64,000 nt of DNA. It comes from Toxorhynchites rutilus septentrionalis. Taxonomy: Eukaryota > Arthropoda > Insecta > Diptera > Culicidae. The notes below the pieces were generated by a model that was given only the letters and a program-made list of their open reading frames with translations, was not told the origin of the DNA and made no database searches. Positions 22,495 through 33,264 of the stretch are shown in pieces (the first letter of the stretch is position 1; each line of letters starts with the position of its first letter). Position numbers and translations under genes: made by a program. The DNA lies in the NCBI RefSeq assembly GCF_029784135.1, contig NC_073746.1, forward strand, positions 36,995,378 to 37,059,377. The letters are read 5' to 3'.

Positions 22495-23190
22495 TTGCTC
22501 GGTGGGAACAAAAATTCCCACAAATCTACTTACTATTGACGATAGACGGCGAAAGAGGATCTGAGAAAGAATTTTGTAGGCACCATTCAGGATTGTAATG
22601 GCACGATATTTCCCACAATCCAGCTAGTCGCCTATTTTAATAGATGGGGTGTAATCTGACCGTCCTTCCACTCCTCCGGTAGCTGTTCTGTGTCCCAGAT
22701 CCTAACTATCAACCGGTGCATACACTCTACAAGTTTTCCCGGACCTCCCTTGAAGAGTTCCGCTACGAGGCCATTCTTACCAGCTGCTTTGTGGTTTTTG
22801 AGCTGATGAATGGCCTTCACCCATCGTCGGTTCGTCGTCGTTGTTCATTGAACCGGTGTAATCCTTCTCAACGCCGTCTTGGTCTCCTGTCTGCGCACTG
22901 TTCAGGTGTTCATCGTGGTGCTGCCTCCACCTTTCGATCATCTCGTGTTCGTTCGTCAAGATGCCTCCTTCCTTGTTTCTGCACATTTCGGCCCGCGCCA
23001 GCTCCCTCTCCTCATACTCTTTCTGTTCCAGGCGAAAGAGATGTTTTTTTCCCGAAAGAGATGTTTTTGCTGCCTTCGCTTCAGTCTGTATCGTTTCACG
23101 TTTTGTCGAGTCTCTCGTTGCTGCATGGCTACGCGTGCTGCATCCTTCGCGTCCAGGAGCGCTCGGCACTCCTCGTCAAACCATTCGTTC
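22495..23190 (-). pseudogene. RTE-clade LINE fragment (linker and start of reverse transcriptase)
   Basis: Minus strand, about 23190 to 22777: KKHLFRLEQKEYEERELARAEMCRNKE and a WRQHHDEHLN block, which is the RTE segment between endonuclease and RT. Next, 22820-22632: AIHQLKNHKAAGKNGLVAEL... and MHRLIVRIWDTEQLPEEWKD, the first RT motif. Then, after a frameshift near 22650, DCGKYRAITILNGAYKILSQIL (about 22620-22550). It stops before the catalytic F/YxDD motif. The fragment is broken on both sides and cannot be active. Confidence 0.8.
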
Positions 23191-23207
23191 TTCTAATCAT
23201 AGTGGTT

Positions 23208-23317
23208 ATATAAACCCCGAAGAAGTGTATCATATATATTCTCACCCGTTTACATCTATTTTCGCGTGGATAAATCCATCTATAGCTATATATCTCCCTA
23301 ATGTAAACCCGCCATTA
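23208..23317. repeat. Half copy of the 21219-21539 MITE
   Basis: It matches the right third of that MITE (GTGTATCATAT...ATTCTCACCCG to TAAACCCGCCAT). It abuts the upstream edge of the RTE fragment, so the RTE piece and the MITE half may have arrived in one rearrangement or the RTE piece may have inserted into this MITE copy. Confidence 0.65.
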
Positions 23318-23744
23318 TAATTCCCGATGAAAATGACTAATGCAATCCAAAATTCCCACTTCAATTGCACAATGATTCAGGGAATGAACTTGAATCAAAA
23401 TTTGCATCTAGAGCTCGATAGTTATTCTCTATACAAAAACTGTCTTCAAAAAAGTTGTTACATATGATGAGGCGCTTATTTTTATGTTTTAAAAAATAGG
23501 GTGATCAAAATTTTAGGCGAAATCAAAAATCTAAACGCAAGGCATTGTAGCGTAAAAATATTATCTGACTGCCACTCTTCGAGTCCTTCCGGAAGTAATT
23601 CCGAATGGAACTTGTTGCTAATGACGCTGTAAACAAACTAAATAACAGATCGCCCTGCAAATTGGCTTTAAGACCACTGACAGTAGCACCAACTCAAAAA
23701 AAAAAAAAATTAATGAAAAAATTGAAAAATATTCAGCGAAAAGA

Positions 23745-24010
23745 TTCTTCTTGAATGGCATTCACGTTCCCTGTGGAACATTTGCCGTCTCAATGTATGC
23801 AGTAACTAGCATCATTTAGTAATACTTATTTGATATTTCTTCACCCAAATAACACGCCTTGAATGTATTCCGAGGGGCAAGTTCTAGAATACGCGTGACC
23901 ACAGTGAAAGTCGTAGGAATTTTTTTTTGACGAAAAATCCCCCGACCAGAACGGGAATCGAACCCGAACACCTGGCATGATAATGTGAGACGCTAAGACG
24001 GGAAGCATAA
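23745..24010 (-). mobile_element. tRNA-derived SINE (third family)
   Basis: On the minus strand, TTAGCGTCTCAC is followed by a perfect B box GGTTCGATTCC and CCCGTTCTGGTCGGGGG, then a tRNA-unrelated body. It ends near 23745 in AAGAAGAATC. It lies about 100 bp inside the TBC1D15 intron from the exon 2 donor. The 5' start is slightly truncated. Confidence 0.75.
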
Positions 24011-24147
24011 AAATTACAAATCAAACGAATCATTGCCACGTACAAATTAATTAAATTAATGTTTAAAATATGATGTGTTATCACCAAACGATTATTATTT
24101 ATTTCTCGATTTTATACGACTCCAAACCCAAATGAAATGATACATAC

Positions 24148-25017
24148 CCCTTTGAAGATGATCTCCTTCACACTGTCCGTATTTAGAATCGACCCACTGG
24201 GCGAGCGAAATTCCGCCCACTTAGCGGCATCCAAGGGTGGCCCCCGATGGACGGGTGGTCTTGGAACCAGCTTGTTTTTCTCTTCTTCGTTCACTACCAC
24301 AATTCCATTGTGGCTCGTAACATCTTCCGTCTCGTTCTTGGAACTCGTGCGCGGCCTGTATTCCTCCGGTTGTCGATTCAAAGGCAAAATTTGGTGATGC
24401 ACATTGGCCAGCTTGGACATAAAATCGATGTACGGATTGGGGCGCGGTCGATTCCTGATATCCTCGATGTTCAGCTCTGAGAACGATTTCTGCAGCTTAT
24501 CGTTGTCCGACTCCTTCAGACAGTGATAGAACGGCTTTCGACGAGAGCTTTTCTTGATGAACCGCTTCCGTTCCAGGAAATCCACAAACGATTGTGGAGA
24601 TCCATGGTTGAACAGATAAAGGCTATGTGTCGAATAGTCGGGCCCATAAAATCGAAGTTCATTTTTGCCGATTTCGAGTCCTTTCAAATCGCGGAAGAGC
24701 ACTCGAAAAGATATTTTGCTGTCCGCACGAGGTTTCTCACTTGCACCTGCTGTGCTGTTGGAATTCGATGGTTTAGATTCATCAGCACAAGCCGACATTG
24801 GGACCGACGAAGTGGATTCAATCGTATCCACCAGTGACCAGCCGCTGTCCTGGCTCTCCGTGTCTGTGATTTCACACATGGCCGATTGCTGCCACTCGAA
24901 AAAATGGATATCATTCTTCAGATGTTTGCAAAACGAGAGCACTCCGACCGTGTTCAAGGCCAGAATGTGACTGGCGCTGACTTTCTTCAACGTGACACCA
25001 TGCTGCATGAAAATTTC
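24148..25017 (-). CDS. TBC1D15: TBC1D15 exon 2: N-terminal region (Rab-binding type domain)
   Basis: 870 nt, 290 aa, phase 0 at both ends. The acceptor TTATTGGCAG sits just before 25017 and the exon starts EIFMQHGVTLKK, equivalent to the human IIYEQEGVYIHSS region. The donor GTATGTA follows SVKEIIFKG, matching the human KIFRGG junction with exon 3. The exon covers the family's N-terminal domain: SFCKHLKNDIHFFEWQQ, then SKISFRVLFRDLKGLEIGKN, then a FYG...HSLYLFNHGSPQSFVDFLE block. The linker RPRPNPYIDFMSKLANVHHQI and the PPLDAAKWAEFRSPSG lead into the TBC domain. The middle (about residues 50-100) is Ser/Thr-rich and poorly conserved. Joined length of the protein is 637 aa, close to insect and human relatives. 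Confidence 0.93.
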
Positions 25018-25164
25018 CTGCCAATAAGGAGACTCCAATAAGATTTTTTGTCTAATTTTTAGTGAAAGCTATTGGAGAGGAAGAGCGCGAAGGTCATCAC
25101 ACACAATTTGGTGTGATGAAATTTTTTGCGCTGTTGATATACCCGAAAAAATCCTTCATAGTAC

Positions 25165-25185
25165 CTGACTGTTATCGTTATCCAT
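25165..25185 (-). CDS. TBC1D15: TBC1D15 exon 1: seven-codon start exon
   Basis: ATG at 25185 encodes MDNDNSQ and is followed directly by the donor GTACTATGA. The 147 bp intron (25018-25164) ends at TTATTGGCAG. Exon 1 is 21 nt, phase 0, and joins to EIFMQHGV. I chose it because exon 2 has no ATG before the conserved block and a TTG start would be unusual. A different upstream start exon cannot be excluded. Confidence 0.7.
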
Positions 25186-25697
25186 TGCCTCTGCCGTTGG
25201 TTTCCAGTTAGAAACGAAGAATACAGTTTATTCTCATCAGATGATGACACTTTTTATTGGAAAGATGAAACACTGAACCTGCTGGATCACTTTTGGATCA
25301 ACACCAGCCAAATTGAAGCGCCCCTGATTCGATTCGTACAATCTGATTTCTGATGAGAAATTTCGAATTCTGCTTAACCAATGTCCGTTCGCAAGAATCG
25401 CATTTTGTTACGCTTACTAATTCGAGGACAAAATGGGAGTACTTTTAAAACGTATGAAGGTAAACACAATGGAATAGTAATCAAAACATTTTTCACTTTC
25501 TTCTTTGTGGTGACGTTTTGACAGTTGATCGATAAAACGATATGTTTTTTCTTATGTGTTCATCGAGATGTCCGATCTCCAGAAATGTCTGTAAATTTAC
25601 AAACATTGCACATTTCTGTTACTGACATTTTCTAGGTTACAAATTTTTACAGTCCTTGAAAATTCTGCGTAAAAATAGAAATATTTGTTCTACTGTT

Positions 25698-26086
25698 AGG
25701 CAAGGCGCAAATTGAGAAGCGTATAGGCGCTCGTAAACGAACACGAGACCACCGACACGACTCATACGTACCACAAACGTAGCGTGGTGGAGCGCATATT
25801 CAGTCGCAGTTTGGTGTAAATAACGTGCCACTCGCATACAATGTCTGATTCACACAGTTTTGCGCGATATATTTATTTACTAACACAATCACCCGACCGG
25901 TACGACCAGCACGAGAAACTGTGGTTCAGCCACAGCATCACGCGAGTCGTGTCTCACGAGCGCTCCACAATCTCGCGTCATCTGGCCAATTTGCGCCGTT
26001 CTATCTGTTTTCATTAGCCACAAAAACAGGCGCTATATCGCGGCAAGTTACTCGCGCTATACGCGTCTCAACTTGCGCCTGGCCTT
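25698..26086. mobile_element. MITE with long terminal inverted repeats upstream of TBC1D15
   Basis: The left arm AGGCAAGGCGCAAATTGAGA and the reverse complement of the right arm AAGGCCAGGCGCAAGTTGAG are imperfect inverted repeats of about 30 bp, continuing into GCGTATAG. The element is about 390 bp, GC-richer than its flanks, and lies about 510 bp upstream of the TBC1D15 ATG. Confidence 0.6.
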
Positions 26087-26098
26087 GGGAAAACTCTG

Positions 26099-26253
26099 TT
26101 GGAGGCGATCTGGCGTAGTGGTAACATCCATACCTCTCACGCAGAGATCACGAGTTTAATCCTCACTCCCGACATTCTTCCAAAAATGGAAGTAAAAGTG
26201 ACGAACCAGCCGAAATGTGTTGAAAGTCACTATAATATAGTAAAAAAAATATT
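26099..26253 (+). mobile_element. tRNA-derived SINE (second family), copy 3
   Basis: Flanked by AAAACTCTG (26090-26098 and 26254-26262). It has the same A-box-like start and B-box region as the copy at 9787 and a short A-rich tail. It is inserted next to the MITE at 25698-26086. Confidence 0.8.
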
Positions 26254-26262
26254 AAAACTCTG

Positions 26263-27640
26263 GATTACACATACAATACATTTTACAACAGCAAACAGAG
26301 CATTATAAATCACATAAGACGCGTGTTTGTGTTTGCCCGCCTAGTACGCCTCATATACTTGTAAGGATATTTCATTCTCCAGTATATTTTGAACAAGCGT
26401 GTTTTGGGATATACACAATTTTTAAATAATTCTCCATTGTGTATAACCAAGTTCAAAGAGTGATATAGAAAAATGGGATCTATAGATACGGCTAACAATT
26501 CGCTTGATCTAATTTTGGTTATTTTATAGTGAAACAAAATCTGAGAATCAGCATACGCATACGTTACGGAAATCTGATCTGTACAAAATGTGTACACTGT
26601 GGCATTCTGAGTTTAGTGCGCATGACGAGGAGCTCAGTGTGTGTGAGTGTAGTTGAGAGAGTAAGCTAGACGTGAATAAAGATGAACCTGTAAAATAATA
26701 AAGTGTCGTGTTTTGTGATATAAAATATAACCAATCCTTGGAAATACCACATACACTAGATGGAAAAACATGCAAATGCAGTTTTTTTAAGCTATGATAC
26801 CAACGCCAGCGATTTACATTTGCTGTTTCCCCAACCGATTGGCGTACAACCATCAAAGTATGCGAGAATCTTTGTCACATTTTTCCGACTTTGTAGCATG
26901 CGTCGAGCAGGCTAACGTAGTTGAGAATCCGATTGTAATAATTATGGACAGCATCGATTTTTTCCAATCCAATTGAAACCGTCTGTGTTAAATAAGATAA
27001 TGCCGTCCGAAATCCGTCCGATGTAAAACAGATACAGTTTATGCGAGAATGTTTTGTTTTGTGTTTGTGTTGTTTTGTGTTTTGTTACAAGATGCGATGC
27101 AGCTGTTCACCAAATCCGACATTTACCCTTCAATTCATCCGAGAGAGAAATTGGGCAGGTGAGGTATTTAAACATTGCCAAGAAGCTTTGTCCTTTGATG
27201 AATGAAGATAGAATATACTATTGAGAAATTCTTGTAATCAACAAGTAATGAGTTTTAACTATTTAGTTACAATCTTTATGTGCAATTTTTTCTTCAGTAG
27301 AGTTTGATTTTATAAATTAAAATATTTGATAAGATTTCTAAACAGAGCTTCTAAGTACATGAATTGTAGTTCTAAAACAAAATTGCTATTATAAATGTAG
27401 CACTGCATGGGGATGAACTGTTTTTGATTAAAATATTTGGCATGAAGAGCTTTTCGAAAACTGTTTTCTACAAAAAAGAAGGCATGTAGCTCTCATTATG
27501 CTAAACGCCCATTACGGAAGATGTTGTTATGTGAAATTTGCTGTTCCTACTCGTTCATCCTATGCTATCAAAAAAGATCAAAAGATCACGTACATGATTT
27601 AGAATCACATTTCGCATGCGACAATAATTGAATTCTCTTC
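26263..27640. other. No gene recognised
   Basis: AT-rich sequence. A GC-richer block at about 26580-26710 with GAATAAAGATG then AATAATAAAG could be the end of an LTR or transcript, but no partner was found. No other structure. Confidence 0.25.
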
Positions 27641-27649
27641 CACATGCCA

Positions 27650-27850
27650 CAGAAGTCTCCAAAAAATACTAGAAAACAATCATCACTGTTTCGTTCACAT
27701 GGAAGAGGAAAACCCACACCGAATACCACGCCTATCGGATGTCACCAGCGAAGAGAAAAGAATAACAATAACAGACGCGCTCGCACTTTTACACCAAAGG
27801 AAACAACAAGAAGAAGCAGCAGCAGCAGCAGCCTATCAACGCAAAAAAGA
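27650..27850 (+). other. CAG-rich coding-like remnant of unknown identity
   Basis: One + frame reads RIPRLSDVTSEEKRITITDA, then LLHQRKQQEEAAAAAAYQRKKEL and a stop. The helix-like, charged and alanine-rich tail resembles the end of some pogo/Tigger-type transposases, but no catalytic motif is present. A (AGC)6 tract lies inside. Low confidence that it is coding. Confidence 0.2.
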
Positions 27851-28339
27851 ATTGTAGAAGTAGAAAGAAATATATCGAAGTTGTAACATTTCCGCCATCT
27901 TTTCCTCTACATTTTTTATCATTACAAAATAGTTTTCCCATCAGCATTTCTCAAGGCTTTCCGATCCAGCGAACTAACCCGCACCCGACTACGATCACCG
28001 ACGAGAGCTCCACTCGTTCAGCCAATTGATTCCGAGCTCAGAAGTACCCGAATATCAAGTCCACCGTAACCTGGTCTTTGTTCCCAGACTGAACAACCAT
28101 ATAACATGCTTTTCAGAGTTTTTTCAGTTGCCTACAACTAACGTGCAACGCAACCCGATTAGCATTAAACAGTTGTTCAACACAGCACGCACATGGAGTC
28201 ATATACTGCCACAGCGACAAAATAGTAACGTGAAGATAAATCCAATAGAATAGCTGATGTAAAGTTGACGTTACAAGTTTATCGCACCTAAGCAAAAAGT
28301 TTCGTGCAACGAAATCACATAAGAAGGTCTTCAACAAAA

Positions 28340-30296
28340 TAGGTGTCTAACAAGGCAAACACATTACTCAGCATTTTACACTCTTTCCAAAATAAACTCT
28401 TTCCGTTACAATTATTGGCCTTGAAAAGGGCATATTGTTGGGTGAGCTAAAGATGCAGTTGTATCGCTATTATATGCTTCAGATCAGCGTAAATATCTTC
28501 CTTGGTGGTGACAGTTTTGCGACTGCTGGGTTCAATATAAGAAATCATTTGGAATTCGTTCACGAAAAATATTTATTAATGTTCACATTATTCCATTAAA
28601 AACGTGACATGTTTTTTTTATTATGCGCCTTTACTAAAAGACGAAGTCCCACGACAAAAAACTTTCTATGCATATGATCAAATATCAACTTGAGCTTGTA
28701 TAAACTGTACTCATCGTATTGATCTCCCTGATCGACCTGAATCAGCGAAATTACACTAGGAACACACTGAATAACACACTCACCGGGAGAAGTGGAGGAA
28801 TGATTGTATGATACTCGCGATAAGAGGGGCCGCGTCTATAGTGTTACTCCCCCGTAATTATCATCAATGGATTAAGGAATAATGTTAGTGATAAGGGATC
28901 TGGATCAGAATTCACTGTTGTAAGTGACATCCTCATGTGCCAACGAAACTTGACGAAACCAAATCCCGAAAATCAAATGTATCAAAATCAATACGCGGTT
29001 GTTGAGCAAGATTAAAAGGAAATCTAGAGATATTATGTGCTCTCGATAATTCAACTCCCGTAGAACTTTCCATGACCTATTATTTATGACAGCACGTGGT
29101 GGCGAAAAATAATTGGAAAACAGAGAAGGCTACTGAGAAAATTCCTTTATCTTCAATACATTTACATACTGAGCGTTGGAAAATCTCTCATTCATTGCAT
29201 ACTTCAGCACCAATGAGGTACATTTAGAGGTGGAGCAGTAGGCGAAGTGTATCTGTATTGGCAAGCCAAATATCGTGTCGTAATTATTTGCATTTAATAT
29301 GGAAAAACAATGTTGAAAGCACTTACGGTTGCATGATAATTCGAGCCAAAATCATGAAATCATTCAACTGGTTGTTTTTTGACAGATGACAATTATATCG
29401 TGGTTTATTTCGATTATTCATGTAGTAAAAAGGTCCAGAGAGTAGTCGTATGCTTAGTTCTCGAAAGCAGTAACATTTTCGGTGAAATTTTGATTAATTG
29501 ACGATTATTATCTCACAACATACACACCGACACTGAGAGCCTTCGAAACATCAACTTCATAACGGCAAAATAATGAAACTTCGTTTGTTTCTATGAACAT
29601 GGGGGAGTGAAAATGGTACATGCAAATATCACTTTTATCCGTCTTTTTCGACGTGATTTCACAAATATTCACTTCACGCTATCACATTAGCCTCATATTC
29701 AGCGGGAGCTTTACAAAACTGTACGTTTTTAATTGATAAATTACTTCCTGAAAATAGCATTTTTACATGGATGCGGTGGGCAATCAAAGATAAACACAAC
29801 GACTGACGTCCCTATTTGCGAGATAGTTATGGCAGCGCATGCTATGTTGCTCGAAACTCGACCATCTTCATTACCTTTTTTCCAGAACATTGCTTCAGCA
29901 CGAAGAAGCTGAAGAGATATTCCAGAACAGACGAGGTTATCCTGCTGTCCAGTGGTCCGTTTTATTAAAAAAATGTATCATGTATCGAGCAGAACATAAC
30001 AGTTAATGACCGCTAAAGGGCCATAATCACCGACTTCTTTTGTACTTTGCTCAGGTCTTTTTAACCCACGATTCTGTTTCCAAAAAGCGATATGTAGAGC
30101 ATAAGGGAAGTCACTTTTTCGAATATTCCTTTACTTTCCGTTTTTCGCCGCATGAACTTTTCTTGAGTGTACATGAACACAACAAAACAAACAGCCTAAA
30201 TCGGACGATCCGTTCTCAAACGAGTTTCAACACACATTGGTTTATGAAAATTGGAATAAATCACTCACCTTACTTGCAATACAAAAATGACTCGAC
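28340..30296. other. No gene recognised
   Basis: About 2 kb of AT-rich sequence. It contains one Y-type end motif (GACGAAGTCCCACGAC, about 28642). The open stretch 30040-30312 has no recognisable domain. Nothing else supportable. Confidence 0.3.
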
Positions 30297-30812
30297 TTGC
30301 ATATACTTGTAATGCCGATTTCCTCAGGCTCCTTGGATTTTAGGTCTGTGTTAGGGAACACAGCATTGCAACTTGCATGCATTTGCAACATTGATTGCTT
30401 CAGGCATCTTGGTTTTGAATCTGTAGTTTCATAAAATATATGATTTCATTCATTTTCACTGCAACAAATTGTTATGGAGCGCCCAAAATGATTGATGCAA
30501 AACTTTCGTAAATCTATCAAGAAATCACAGAGCAATAATTGTGAGTACAAGAGGAAGCTTGTATCATACATTTCGACCAATCAGAAAGAGCTATTTTCGT
30601 TTGGATAACGGTTGAGATTTTTCAATTGTTTGATAGTTAGTTTCAGTTAGTTATATTATTGAATCCTGAAATCGATTGACGCAAAAATCTCATCAATCCA
30701 TCATGAAATGACTGAGCAATAAGCTCCTGAAATCGGATATTTTTCAAGATGCGATCATTTATTTTTTCAATTTGTACCCCAATATGTTCCGAAAGACGTA
30801 ATCCTATGTCAA
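30297..30812. mobile_element. Repeat family Y, copy 3 (partial)
   Basis: It begins inside the 95 bp unit (GTAATGCCGATTTCCTCAGG) and runs to the Y right end AGACGTAATCCTATGTCAAA at about 30793-30812. The left end is missing. It lies just upstream of the Gemin8-like gene. Confidence 0.5.
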
Positions 30813-31047
30813 AACGATTTTCCTTAAATTCACATTTCACAGATATTTCAAAATTTTTACAGACATTTCAAATTATCATCACAGATATATGAAACAAAAT
30901 CTGGCATCTCTGATTGTGACTCATTCATGTCCCGCGGCAGCGCTGTATGTAAACAAAATAAACCTGCCGTCAGTCGTAGTAGTAGCCGTAGAAGCGTATT
31001 TGTGGTCTTTGTTTCGAGGGCCAATAGGCTTGCATTTACAATAATCA

Positions 31048-31420
31048 ATGAAAAAAATGACAGAGCCAGATCGAGGTAAACAATGTAAGGAGAGAAACTT
31101 TCGCAACCGTAACAAGAGAAAATATAAGCATAAAAAGAATGGTAAGCAAACGAAACGAAATTTTGAGAAAGGCTACCAGCAGCAGCAGGAACAGTGTTCC
31201 GCTGGAAATTTTGTTCGTCCAGCAGCGTCATGCCCAATACCGAGTGTCCCGGCTATGAAAAATGCCCATAATCTGTGGACACGTACCTATCAAAACATTG
31301 TAAGGTGGCACTGTCAGCATCAGTCCAATTACTGGCGAAACCGTGCGTTTGAGCTACGCGCCGAAAATGCACGCCTCCGACGTCGTCTTGCGGTGCAGGA
31401 TTCGGAGGATGAGGATGCAG
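31048..31420 (+). CDS. Gemin8-like protein, exon 1
   Basis: 124 codons plus one base, ending at the donor GAGGATGCAG|GTAAGG. It starts MKKMTEPDRG and has a very basic N-terminal segment (KERNFRNRNKRKYKHKKNGK) and a Gln run. A helical block follows: LWTRTYQNIVRWHCQHQSNY, then WRNRAFELRAENARLRRRL. The tryptophan/tyrosine/histidine spacing recalls the N-terminal block of Gemin8 ([20 protein letters not shown] in human, from memory). Gemin8 links SMN to Gemin6/7 in the cytoplasmic complex that loads Sm proteins on snRNAs. The identification rests on this block and on the exon 2 motif; it has not been searched. An alternative start is the second Met, three codons on. Confidence 0.55.
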
Positions 31421-31736
31421 GTAAGGGATCTGGGAGCGACTGCTTTTGGGGGAGCTCAACTTTCTATTTGTCCAATAAGATCGATGTTTGCTAATCACGA
31501 AATATCCGATCCCGGAAGTATCGGAATCCAATGAAAACCCCTCGGATCAAGTCGTCAGTAGTGGCAGTGTAATGTAATCCAAATTAGTTGTCGTTTCACA
31601 CGATCTCTATCAGAGTAGATTGAGGAACGGGGATGATTACCTAACGCTTTGGAAAAAGATACATTCACATTACAGAAATCCTCTGCTGCTTATTTGCTTA
31701 TTTTATTTCTTACCCCTATCCCGTGTGTACACGCAG

Positions 31737-31915
31737 AAGCTGCAATTCACGAGCGGCAGCAGCAGCAGCCAGAAAGGCAAGAAGCCGTCTCAGTGGCCCC
31801 TGCGGACGATGCGGACGCCGATGAGGCTCTGGACGAGGAGTTTATCGCGTTTATGGAAGTGTCCGCTAGGCATCGCCAGGAACGGAGGAGGTTGAAAAAC
31901 GAAAGTGTTCATTAA
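31737..31915 (+). CDS. Gemin8-like protein, exon 2
   Basis: It follows a pyrimidine-rich tract and CACGCAG acceptor; the 316 bp intron (31421-31736) is in phase 1, and the join restores codon G|AA. The exon encodes EAAIHERQQQQPERQ, an acidic DDADADEALDEEF, then FIAFMEVSARHRQERRRLKN and a TAA stop. The last block parallels the human Gemin8 [20 protein letters not shown], the strongest reason for the call. Total protein is 183 aa, smaller than the human protein of about 240 aa; the C-terminal part of the human protein has no counterpart here. A possible AATAAA poly(A) signal lies about 15 bp after the stop. Confidence 0.55.
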
Positions 31916-31929
31916 TTAGATTTGTGAAT

Positions 31930-33050
31930 AAATTAAGGTAGATTAAATAATTCGAGTCTCTTGTGCTAAGAGCAATCCGAACTGCCTTTTACGTAACACG
32001 CGGTGGGATGAGGGTGCGGAACCACGACGGAAGGGTAAACAGCATCAGGCGGTATTTGACACCATAATGAATTATAGGGAAGGCAAGAGAAAACGAAAAC
32101 AGATCACTTGTAGTTCCATTCATTCGCAAGACGCTGATTATTTTTTTTGCTTGCTTGCTCTCTTGTACTTGTTTGAATCCGTGCTGAGCCGCAAACCTGT
32201 CCGAGACTCTGCTATAAAAGGAAACCGAGAGACGTGATACTATTAGTAGCTTGCCTGTCGAATTTCCACAGTCGACAGAAGCTGAATACACTATTGATAG
32301 AGGATAGAGCTACGCATTGCTCGTTCATAAATGAAATTTCATAACTATCGACACACTCTTCCTATGCCGCATGGATCATGGATGGCAGCACTTCAGGTGT
32401 TTAAGCCCGTGCAGTAAACGTGTTTGATGAAACTTGTTACAGTGGGTGATGTCAGTATTATAAAATAGACCAACGAAAAAGCCACAGGAATAATTCCGAA
32501 GTAACGAAAATAGATGTCGCACGGTCCAAAGCCAGGGTTGAACGACATTCGTTTGCTTGCTGAAATCATAGGAGATCGGTATTTAATGCAATTGATGCGT
32601 TTTATTCGTGTATCGTAATTTAACAAAAGACATGGTAAAGATTGAGCAATATGACAATGTTCTCGACCAACCATCAGTTGGTCCGATCAGTAGCACATGG
32701 CCTGCCTGAACAGCATCTCTGGAATTATGAAGGAATTAAACATTGTGTAGATGTTTTCGAACCCACTGTGCAACAGGCGGCAGTTCTGACAGGAGGGACT
32801 AGTGAATTCCGGGAACCCTAGACAATTGGCAACTGCCATCCAATAAGAGTGAGACGGAACAGTCAGTTGACAACTCAGTGTATTTAAAACAAAAACAAAG
32901 GAAAAAAGTGAAGGTAATAGAGTGAATCAAAGGAGTAGAAGGATTTATAGCGGTTAATTTGGAAAAATTGAAATATTAGGCAGATTAGAAAGGTATTACA
33001 ATAGGTGTGAAAAGCCGAAGTAATAATTGTATACTGAACCCGAGGATTGG
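31930..33050. other. Intergenic; possible TATA promoter only
   Basis: No gene recognised. TATAAAAG at 32213-32220 on the + strand is a good TATA box and could mark an LTR or a short transcript. No matching second LTR was found on either side of the BEL remnant, so it is left unassigned. Confidence 0.25.
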
Positions 33051-33264
33051 ATTATGTTGGAAGGATAGATTTATTCAGGAAAACGCAAACTAAAATGTAA
33101 GAAACATAACATGTATCAAGACAAATGAAAATATTCAAAATATATTTCAGCTTCAAAGCTGCTTGAACAGTAACGGCTGCTAAAAGACGTGTTTGAGATT
33201 TCCCTATCCGGTCCGATTCTCGGCAACATTCTTTAAAAATTTTATTCGACTGCAACGCGAGAAG

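Larger units (their letters stand above)
13336..24147 (-). other. Large phase-0 intron of TBC1D15 (about 10.8 kb)
   Basis: The donor is GTATGTA at 24147 downward and the acceptor is TTTCCAG at 13336. Nearly all recognised content is transposon-derived: a TTAA MITE, a small inverted-repeat MITE, a family Y insertion, a nested TIR element pair, an RTE fragment and a SINE. No additional TBC1D15 exon was found inside, and the protein joins cleanly without one. Confidence 0.9.

Noticed and set aside
22716..23320. Overlapping + strand frames of 105-165 codons
   Set aside because: Antisense shadows of the RTE fragment on the minus strand.
23930..24000. Possible tRNA gene on the minus strand
   Set aside because: Perfect B box but no complete cloverleaf; it continues into a SINE body.
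25018..25038. TTG start for TBC1D15 directly before exon 2
   Set aside because: A good acceptor lies in this stretch and an ATG exon with a consensus donor is 147 bp upstream in the right phase.
31055..31190. Extra short intron in Gemin8-like exon 1 (donor at CGAG|GTAAAC)
   Set aside because: No pyrimidine tract before the candidate acceptor and the frame is open through it, so a continuous exon is simpler.
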